Shown here piece after piece: positions 58,944 to 64,000 of a stretch of DNA of 64,000 nucleotides. A program made the position numbers and the translations under genes. Location: positions 310,001-374,000 of the forward strand of contig NZ_SNVW01000002.1 in the NCBI RefSeq assembly GCF_004361695.1, in the 5' to 3' direction. The notes under the pieces are model-generated. The model was not told where the DNA came from, searched no databases, and was given only the letters and a program-made list of their open reading frames with translations. Origin of the DNA: Curtobacterium flaccumfaciens. GTDB lineage: Bacteria; Actinomycetota; Actinomycetes; Actinomycetales; Microbacteriaceae. The stretch's first letter is position 1, and each line of letters starts with the position of its first letter.

Positions 58944-59333
58944 TCAGGAGGCGGCGGGCAGCACGGCGACGACGTCGATCTCGACGAGGATGTTCGCGAG
59001 GTGCGACTGCACGGTCGTCCGCACCGGGTACGGCTGCGAGAAGTGCTTCGCGTACTCCTCGTTGAACGCCGGGAAGTCTCGGTCGGAGTGCTCGAGGTGC
59101 ACTGTGGACTTCACGACGTCGTCGAGGGTGGCGCCGTGCTCGGCCAGGACCGCCGCGATGTTCGCCAGCACCTGGGCCGTCTGCCCTGCGACGTCGTCGG
59201 CGATCGCACCCGTGGCCGGGTCCTGCGGGCCGAAGCCCGCGGTGTAGAGGAAGCCGTTCGCGACGATGCCCTGGCTGTAGGGGCCGGCGGGCTTCGGGGC
59301 GTTGTCGGTCACGATGGCGGTCTTGTTCGGCAC
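58944..59333 (-). CDS. RidA-family 2-iminobutanoate/imine deaminase
   Basis: A 129-residue RidA/YjgF protein that hydrolyses reactive enamine/imine intermediates from PLP enzymes. It has AGPYSQGIVANGFLYTAGFGPQDPATG, NIAAVLAEHGATLDDVVKSTVHL and the substrate Arg in YPVRTTVQSHLANILVEIDVVA. GTG 59333 follows GAGGAGC. It converges on the deacylase operon and fits as the partner of the PLP deaminase, whose 2-enamino product it would clear. Confidence 0.93.
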   Translation of the reverse strand: MPNKTAIVTDNAPKPAGPYSQGIVANGFLYTAGFGPQDPATGAIADDVAGQTAQVLANIAAVLAEHGATLDDVVKSTVHLEHSDRDFPAFNEEYAKHFSQPYPVRTTVQSHLANILVEIDVVAVLPAAS

Positions 59334-59652
59334 GGTGCTCCTCGGGGTCGTTGTGGTGGCGACGTCGTTGTGGTCACGATGTCGTCGCGGTCGTGGTTGC
59401 GGTCACGTCGTCCGCGCCGGCGACTGCGTCCGCGAGGGATCCGCGACCGCCGGACGCGACCTCCAGGCTAGGCGCGCGCCCGGCACTGGACCCGGCCGTC
59501 TGCCGGAGCCGTTCCGTCCTGCACAACGCGAGCCGTGCCTCCAGGCCGTGGCCGCCGACCGCGCCGGAACGGTGAGGGTCCCACCAGCCGCGCCCGACTA
59601 CGCTGCCAGCGTGCCCCCTGCCTTGCCCGGACATCGCGGAGTGCTGCGGTGA
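59334..59652 (+). other. Intergenic region with possible leader mini-ORF
   Basis: Bases 59340-59470 are rich in GTCGTGGT/GTCACG-type short repeats without a gene. A 15-base half copy of the dispersed palindrome is at 59533-59547. TACGCT (59599-59604) is six bases before GTG 59611, which opens a 13-codon frame (PPALPGHRGVLR after the start) whose TGA (59650-59652) overlaps the GTG of the next gene. It may be a leaderless, translationally coupled leader peptide. Confidence 0.35.
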
Positions 59653-60893
59653 GTCGACTGGACGGGACCCTCCCGGAGTCGATCGCCAGCAGCCGTCGTC
59701 GGGTCCTCGACGTCGCGACGAGCCTCCCCGCGTGGGCGGCCGTGCTGCTCGTGTGGACCGGCGGGCGCATCGTGTCGACGTTCTGGCTCGCGCTGGCGTT
59801 CCCGCTGATCGGGCGAGCCCTGCCGGAGAACGCCATCTGGGGCAACGGCCACGGCTTCCTGAACTTCCTGACGGCGTGGGACGGCCAGTACTACGAGCAG
59901 ATCTCGGTGCACGGCTACCCGACGACGCTGCCGCTCGACGCGACGGGCAACGTCGCGCAGAACGCCTGGGCGTTCCTGCCCGCGTTCCCGTTCACGATCC
60001 GCATGCTCACGGCGTCGACCGGGGTGCCCTTCGACGGCGGTGCACCCGCGATCGCCCTCGTCGCCGGGCTGATCGCGACCTACCTGCTGCACCGGCTGGT
60101 CCGCGACCGTGCCGGGTCGGCGGCGGCCATGTGGGCGGTCTTCTTCTTCACGTGCGGCCCGCTGTCCTTCCTGCTGCAGGTCGGGTACGCGGAAAGCATG
60201 TTCCTCGCGCTGACCTTCGGCGCGCTGCTCGCGCTCGAACGTCGGCGGTACGGGCTGCTGACGGTCCTCGGTGTCGTCGCTGCGTTCACCCGGCCGGGAG
60301 CCCTGGCGATCCCGCTCGTGCTCGGGGTCCTCGCGCTCGTCCGGTACGTCCGCGCCCGGAGGACCGAGGGGGTCCGCTCCATCGACGCGTTCCCGGTGGC
60401 GGAACGCGTGCGGGTCGTCGCCGCGGGCCTCACGATGGTCGTGGCCGGGTTGGCGTGGCCGGTCATCGCCTCGCACGCGACCGGGTCGCCGAACGCCTAC
60501 CTCGAGACAGAGATGTCCTGGTGGGTGAACTTCATCGGGCGGGTCGACTTCATGCCGCTCACCCCGTGGTTCCTCATCGCGGCGCGCTGGCTCGGCGTCG
60601 GCGGGGTCCTCATCGTGGTGTTCCTGCTCGTGTCGTACCCGGTGTGGCTCCTCCGGAAGTCGACGCGGAAGCTCGGGTTCACGACCGTGGTGTTCTCGGC
60701 GTCGTACGCGCTCTACGTCTTCGCGGTGTCCCTGCCGATGGCCTCGACCCCCCGGATCCTGATGCCGCTCGCGCCGCTGTTCGGGTCGCCCGAGCTGGTG
60801 GCGAAGCCGTGGATGCGGTGGACCCTGGTGGTGTGCGCGGTGCTCGGGCAGCCGGTGCTCGTCGCCGTGCTGTGGCTGCTCGGCCCGCCGTGA
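59649..60893 (+). CDS. PIG-V-like membrane mannosyltransferase
   Basis: A 414-residue polytopic protein with about nine helices. The N-terminal extracytoplasmic loop has the PIG-V-type acidic motif LTAWDGQYYEQISVHGYP, and the region AWAFLPAFPFTIRML plus CGPLSFLLQVGYAESMFLALTFGALLALERRRYG is typical of this GT-C superfamily. It probably transfers mannose from polyprenyl-phosphate-mannose to a lipid or protein outside the membrane; the acceptor is unknown. GTG 59649 has GGAG nine bases upstream. Confidence 0.82.
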   Translation: MSRLDGTLPESIASSRRRVLDVATSLPAWAAVLLVWTGGRIVSTFWLALAFPLIGRALPENAIWGNGHGFLNFLTAWDGQYYEQISVHGYPTTLPLDATGNVAQNAWAFLPAFPFTIRMLTASTGVPFDGGAPAIALVAGLIATYLLHRLVRDRAGSAAAMWAVFFFTCGPLSFLLQVGYAESMFLALTFGALLALERRRYGLLTVLGVVAAFTRPGALAIPLVLGVLALVRYVRARRTEGVRSIDAFPVAERVRVVAAGLTMVVAGLAWPVIASHATGSPNAYLETEMSWWVNFIGRVDFMPLTPWFLIAARWLGVGGVLIVVFLLVSYPVWLLRKSTRKLGFTTVVFSASYALYVFAVSLPMASTPRILMPLAPLFGSPELVAKPWMRWTLVVCAVLGQPVLVAVLWLLGPP

Positions 60894-60984
60894 CCGCTCC
60901 GACTGCGCTCCGGACACGCTGCTGCCCACCGGGCAGTAGTACTCAGGGTCGATCAGGTCAAACTCGGTCGCCACGGCGAGGCCG

Positions 60985-61179
60985 TCAGGGGCGGTAGTCC
61001 TTGTTTTCCGATGGAGGATCGAGCGGACGCTGTCTGGGCCACTGGCCTCCCTGCGAACCTTGGACGACCGCTGTCACGGATCGGAGTACTGCGAGAAGCA
61101 CGGTCTTCACCCACCCACTCCGCCGCGGGTCCTCAAACGCATCGTCGCCATACGGCCGGTTCCGATCGCTACCGCTCAT
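60985..61179 (-). CDS. Small hypothetical protein in accessory patch (64 aa)
   Basis: A 64-residue basic protein with a hydrophobic centre (GWVKTVLLAVLRSVTAVVQG) between polar ends (GSDRNRPYGDDAFEDPRRS; PRQRPLDPPSENKDYRP). GGGAGGTGG directly precedes ATG 61179 (GTG 61182 possible). It lies 40 bases downstream of the small secreted protein gene on the same strand, so the two probably form a transcript. Might be a one-helix immunity or anchoring protein; no family recognised. Confidence 0.55.
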   Translation of the reverse strand: MSGSDRNRPYGDDAFEDPRRSGWVKTVLLAVLRSVTAVVQGSQGGQWPRQRPLDPPSENKDYRP

Positions 61180-61218
61180 CACCCACCTCCCTCAACATCG
61201 CCAGTCGCCACTGCGGCC

Positions 61219-61572
61219 TCAACTCAAGACGCACGTCAGAGGGGCAGTGCTGTTGTGCAGGTACCAGTCCCACTTGCACTTCGCGTTGACTCGCCGAGGC
61301 GAGAACGACGTTGTGATAGAGGCCGATCCTGACGCGGTGCCGACCCCGGTCACACTCAGATACGCGTGCGTTACCGCGTTGGGATGGGTAGTCGCTCGCG
61401 CTTTGCTGTAGTTCGCTCCTGACGAGATGCCCTTCCACACTCCAGCCGTCGGCCTGCCGTTGTACCACGTGAATGACGCAGCTTCCGCCTCCGAGGGATC
61501 GAGCACCGCTGAGCCCAAGATCATCACTGCCCCCATCCCGAGGGCAACCGCTCCAAGTTTAGTCTTCTTCAT
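61219..61572 (-). CDS. Small secreted two-cysteine protein (paralogue of 62417 gene)
   Basis: A 117-residue exported protein: signal peptide MKKTKLGAVALGMGAVMILGSA... with cleavage near AEA-A (residue 31). The mature part begins SFTWYNGRPTAGVWKGISSGANYSKARA and ends KCKWDWYLHNSTAPLTC, with exactly two cysteines that could pair. The same layout (W-N-G...W...YS; C-x-W-D...C near the end) recurs in the gene at 62417. Size, signal and opening resemble lactococcin 972-type bacteriocins loosely, but I cannot confirm the family. GGGGAGAAC precedes ATG 61572. Base composition is less GC-rich than its neighbours. Confidence 0.75.
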   Translation of the reverse strand: MKKTKLGAVALGMGAVMILGSAVLDPSEAEAASFTWYNGRPTAGVWKGISSGANYSKARATTHPNAVTHAYLSVTGVGTASGSASITTSFSPRRVNAKCKWDWYLHNSTAPLTCVLS

Positions 61573-61763
61573 GTTCTCCCCGATCCTCTGTGAGCAACCG
61601 TTCTGAGCAAGCTGCTCCGCTTCGGGCGACCCTAGCGATGTACCCGGTCGAAATACAAGTTCATCATCTGTAAAAAAAAATGTTGCCGCTGGACGGCGAT
61701 CTGTGACTACGATCGGCTGCGGCCTCCATGAATAGGACGTCGCCCGAGAGAAACGAGGGGTTC

Positions 61764-62420
61764 GTGCAACAGATCAGGATGCGGCGTTTGGCCTATCCGA
61801 TGGTCGGCGGGTTGGTGCTCGCGGCCGGCATCGTCGGTGCCGCGGCGATTGCGCCCGACCATCGGGCGGAAGCTGACTCCGCTGGTGCCACATTGAAAGC
61901 CACAGAAGCGAGAGCGATCCTCACCGAATTCGCCAGCAAGCAGACCGCTGCGGACCAACTTCCACCCTTCCTGAGGGAGGGTGAGCAGGCGCTCGATGGA
62001 CTCGACTTCACGAGCAGCAGGTTCCTTGGCGCAACGGATGGAACGCGGGCGTGGACTGCCCTGAACTCGAACGCCGAAGTGTGTCTGGTCACCCTCCTCG
62101 CGGGGAGTGAGCAGTGGGCAAGCTCGACCTGCGCCACCCCAGCTGACTTTGCGGCACACGGCATCGGCTTGCAGTCTGCGACATCGGATGAGTCCGCCCG
62201 CCTGTACTTCGTGCCGGAAGGCTACGGTGCGGACGCTGACGCCGGGCTGGAGGAGGTTGCGCCGCAGCTACTCGAAGGTGACCCGACCGAGAGCCAAGAA
62301 GCTCCGGTCGAACTTCCGCAAGAGGACGACTCGGCGCGTGACCAGCGTGCAAAATCGACGCAATCGCGAGCCACGCTGGAACTCCTGCCGTTCGACTCGA
62401 TCACGGAGCTCCAGGAGTGA
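61764..62420 (+). CDS. Membrane-anchored extracytoplasmic protein of the accessory patch
   Basis: A 218-residue protein with one N-terminal helix (YPMVGGLVLAAGIVGAAAIA) and an outside domain of about 190 residues. Two cysteines (NAEVCLVTLL and WASSTCATPADF) 21 residues apart probably form a disulfide; the C-terminal 60 residues are acidic. I recognise no family. GTG 61764 after GAGGGG is preferred over ATG 61728. Its stop overlaps the next gene's GTG (GTGA), so it is coupled to the second small secreted protein and may help export, anchor or neutralise it. The divergent gap 61573-61763 is unusually AT-rich, with a nine-A run near 61673. Confidence 0.65.
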   Translation: MQQIRMRRLAYPMVGGLVLAAGIVGAAAIAPDHRAEADSAGATLKATEARAILTEFASKQTAADQLPPFLREGEQALDGLDFTSSRFLGATDGTRAWTALNSNAEVCLVTLLAGSEQWASSTCATPADFAAHGIGLQSATSDESARLYFVPEGYGADADAGLEEVAPQLLEGDPTESQEAPVELPQEDDSARDQRAKSTQSRATLELLPFDSITELQE

Positions 62421-62794
62421 GGGGAATCAATCCGCACCGTGCTTCAGTGACGCCGCAACGCTTCGCACTATCGGCCGCGGCGATCCTCCTCGCACTCGGC
62501 GCTGTCTTGGGCAGCCCCTCGCACGCGATGGCTGCGTCGTCCTCGATATGGAACGGTAACTCGCAGAAGGGCACCTGGGTGAGCGCCGGGACACCGTACA
62601 GCTCCAAGGTCAACGCGTGGGGATTGACTGTCTTCGTCACTCGTGTAGGAGTTCGGGTCAACGGTTACGTCAGCAACGGATCAGGCGGGTCCATCATCGT
62701 GTCGTATGCAAAGAAGAAAAATCCGAGCATCGCGTGCCGATGGGACCAGGGATCGACGCAGGTTCAACCGATCAAATGCGTGAACAGCTGGTGA
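62417..62794 (+). CDS. Small secreted two-cysteine protein (paralogue of 61219 gene)
   Basis: A 125-residue exported protein. The signal peptide is FALSAAAILLALGAVLGSPSHAMA, then the mature chain SSSIWNGNSQKGTWVSAGTPYSSKVNA, a Val/Gly-rich middle and the end ACRWDQGSTQVQPIKCVNSW. Both cysteines and the C-x-W-D spacing match the 61219 product although overall identity is low. GTG 62417 overlaps the upstream stop by four bases, with GGAG at 62406-62409. A clean terminator follows. Codons such as AAA and AAT appear more often than elsewhere (KKKNPS). Confidence 0.72.
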   Translation: MRGINPHRASVTPQRFALSAAAILLALGAVLGSPSHAMAASSSIWNGNSQKGTWVSAGTPYSSKVNAWGLTVFVTRVGVRVNGYVSNGSGGSIIVSYAKKKNPSIACRWDQGSTQVQPIKCVNSW

Positions 62795-62811
62795 GTACTG
62801 TCCAACAAGCC

Positions 62812-62843
62812 TGACGGGGCGACCTAGTTCAGTCGCCCCGTCA
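62812..62843. terminator. Stem-loop closing the accessory patch
   Basis: Perfect 12-base arms TGACGGGGCGAC / GTCGCCCCGTCA with an eight-base loop, 17 bases after the 62417 gene and 21 bases past the convergent 62865 gene; probably bidirectional. Confidence 0.8.
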
Positions 62844-62864
62844 GACAAGCGCCCGGGTCGTGCG

Positions 62865-63356
62865 CTAGAGCTCGACCGTCCCGTGGTCGCCGGTGTCCGG
62901 CCGGCTCTGCTTGCCGAGCGCGGCCTTGAGGGTCTGCACGAGGCTCCCCACCGGGCCGGTGTCCTGCGTCCAGTACTCGACCGAGACGCCCTCGACGGTC
63001 AGCAGTCGGATCGTCGGGTCCTCGCGGCCGTCGGGGAACCAGGCCTCTGCGAACGGTGACCACAGCTCGTCGATCACCGTGTCGTCCTGCGTCACCGTGG
63101 CGGTGCCGGCGATGGACAGGTAGCCGCCCTGCGACTCGATGGCCACGTTGACGTGCGGGTTCCGGGCGATGTCCTCGACCTTCTCGCTGCCGTCCTGCAC
63201 GAGGAAGCGGAGCGTGCCGTGGAACGTCTTGTCCTGCACGGCGAGGGGCCGTGCGTGCAGCTGGCCGTCCTCGCTGACGGTCGTCAGCAGGGCCGTGTGG
63301 GCTCCGTGGACGATGTCCGAGATGGCTGCGCGCTGGTCTGCCTCTGTGTCGGTCAT
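62865..63356 (-). CDS. Pyridoxamine 5'-phosphate oxidase-fold protein (general stress 26-like)
   Basis: A 163-residue split-barrel flavin-binding protein. Recognisable blocks are HTALLTTVSEDGQLHARPLAVQDKTFHGTLRFLVQDGSEKVEDIARNPHVNVAIES and, later, LWSPFAEAWFPDGREDPTIRLLTVEGVSVEYWT, which is typical of the stress-related GSP26-like group. It may bind FMN or F420 but its reaction is unknown. GAGAGGAGC precedes ATG 63356. Confidence 0.88.
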   Translation of the reverse strand: MTDTEADQRAAISDIVHGAHTALLTTVSEDGQLHARPLAVQDKTFHGTLRFLVQDGSEKVEDIARNPHVNVAIESQGGYLSIAGTATVTQDDTVIDELWSPFAEAWFPDGREDPTIRLLTVEGVSVEYWTQDTGPVGSLVQTLKAALGKQSRPDTGDHGTVEL

Positions 63357-63720
63357 GGTGCTCCTCTCGCGTCGTGCGCCCTGTTGTGCCCGACGTGCGG
63401 CCGGGTCTCCCCGGGGCGCGTTCCGTTCCCGCCAGTGTGCCCCTCGATGCTGGGCGCGTCCGGGTCGGCGCCGTTCGGGTGGGCGTCGGTCGGCGTCGGT
63501 CGGTGTCGGTCGGTGTCGTTCAGTGCCGTTCGGTGTCGTTCAGTGAGCAGAAGACGTCGGGTGCGCGCGGGCGACCCGACGTTTTCTGCTCAGTCGACGG
63601 GCGGACGGGCGCGGGCGCGGGCGGACGGGCGCGGGCGCGGGCGGACGGGCGCGGACGGGCGCGGACGGGCGCGGACGGGCGCGCGGACGGACGGCTCGCC
63701 GGCGGACCGGCGCGCCCGGG
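63357..63720. repeat. Intergenic low-complexity region with long-arm hairpin
   Basis: No gene seen. Bases 63470-63540 are GTCGGT/GTCGTT short repeats. A hairpin has 19-base arms at 63544-63562 (TGAGCAGAAGACGTCGGGT) and 63574-63592, with a single G-T mismatch. Bases 63598-63690 are GGGCGCGGGCGGAC-type tandem repeats. Confidence 0.7.
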
Positions 63721-63999
63721 TCAGGCGGGTTCGCGGATGGTCGTCTCGACGTCGACGACCTGCGGGACCCGCGGCATCGAGGCGAAGCCGAACGCCACGG
63801 GCGGGTCGAGCGGCGCCAGGGACCCCAGCGGCTCCCCCGCCCAGGTCCCGCGCACGCCGGTGACGTCGTGCGCCCCGGTCACGCCGTAGTACTCGCGGCG
63901 GCCGTTCCCCGCCGAGCCGGCGGTGCCGGATCCGGGAGCGACGAGCCGGGCGATCGGGTCGATCGCGGCGAGCCACCGCGGGTCGCGGGCGATCGGCTT
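63721..63999 (-). CDS. C-terminal part of an uncharacterised protein (cut by window end)
   Basis: The last 92 codons of a minus-strand gene whose start lies beyond the window. The visible part reads KPIARDPRWLAAIDPIARL near its beginning, REYYGVTGAHDVTGVRGTWAGEPLG in the middle and FGFASMPRVPQVVDVETTIREPA at the stop. I do not recognise the family. The frame is clean and its codon-position GC bias is normal, so it is very likely real. Confidence 0.6.
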   Translation of the reverse strand, partial: KPIARDPRWLAAIDPIARLVAPGSGTAGSAGNGRREYYGVTGAHDVTGVRGTWAGEPLGSLAPLDPPVAFGFASMPRVPQVVDVETTIREPA

Positions 64000-64000
64000 C

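Noticed and set aside
60894-60984. tRNA or attachment site at the edge of the low-GC patch
   Set aside because: No cloverleaf or direct repeat flanking the patch could be found by reading.
61219-61572. Firm call as lactococcin 972 bacteriocin
   Set aside because: Signal and size are similar, but the typical mature motifs are not convincing and no dedicated immunity ABC transporter is present.

Overview
The window is high-GC (about 70% by eye) actinobacterial chromosome with dense coding on both strands. It shows four-base ATGA/GTGA gene overlaps, frequent GTG starts and many apparently leaderless genes with a TANNNT box 6-7 bases before the start codon. Gene content (chaplin-like LAXTG surface protein, LacI/ABC sugar loci, several DHA2 efflux pumps, DUF5997 pair) suggests a Microbacteriaceae such as Curtobacterium; that placement is inference. 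I saw no rRNA, tRNA, transposase, integrase or CRISPR array.

Layout. 1-4.3 kb: photolyase 3' end overlapping a serine hydrolase gene, then a PfkB kinase divergent from a TetR regulator. 4.3-7.3 kb: Mn/Fe superoxide dismutase, a flavin reductase under a near-textbook SoxR promoter, and a DHA2 efflux pump with a TetR-type operator. 7.3-14 kb: a LacI-controlled divergent sugar locus (Gfo/Idh/MocA-aldo/keto reductase fusion plus lacI, against a Tat lipoprotein ABC importer). 14-17.4 kb: TetR, a 56-residue membrane protein, and ribE-ribB-ribH under an FMN riboswitch. 17.4-24.8 kb: an MprF-like lysyltransferase coupled to a membrane esterase, then a seven-repeat chaplin-like wall protein and a secreted Ala/Pro-rich partner. 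24.8-37.7 kb: regulators, a second TetR-controlled pump, DUF5997/LysR-like pair, DJ-1 protein, Tag glycosylase, a sodium/solute symporter, aroQ and small genes. 37.8-44 kb: NAD operon nrtR-nadA-nadB-nadC-cysteine desulfurase and divergent acylphosphatase. 44-50.5 kb: efflux pump, alditol oxidase, 2H phosphoesterase and methionine importer metQNI. 50.9-59.3 kb: EEP nuclease, efflux pump, and an IclR cluster (PLP D-amino-acid deaminase, IclR, KDG kinase, KDPG aldolase, N-acyl-D-amino acid deacylase, RidA). 59.6-64 kb: a PIG-V-like mannosyltransferase, a lower-GC accessory patch with two paralogous small secreted proteins, a PNPOx-fold protein and a truncated gene.

How it fits together. The IclR cluster encodes a coherent route: N-acetyl-D-glucosaminate (oxidised GlcNAc) to D-glucosaminate to 2-keto-3-deoxygluconate, then phosphorylation and cleavage to pyruvate and glyceraldehyde-3-phosphate. 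The NAD operon pairs the Fe-S enzyme NadA with its own desulfurase and an NrtR regulator whose inverted half-sites lie at the promoter. The sugar locus has mirror-image LacI-type operators just downstream of each divergent start.

Between genes, two classes of palindrome recur. One is a shared-sequence family with stem CTGGAGGCGCGG (seven full copies, about seven half copies, one complete copy inside nadB in frame). The other is a set of unrelated long-arm hairpins. The first class mostly sits where terminators are expected and looks like a strain-specific repeat adopted as terminators.
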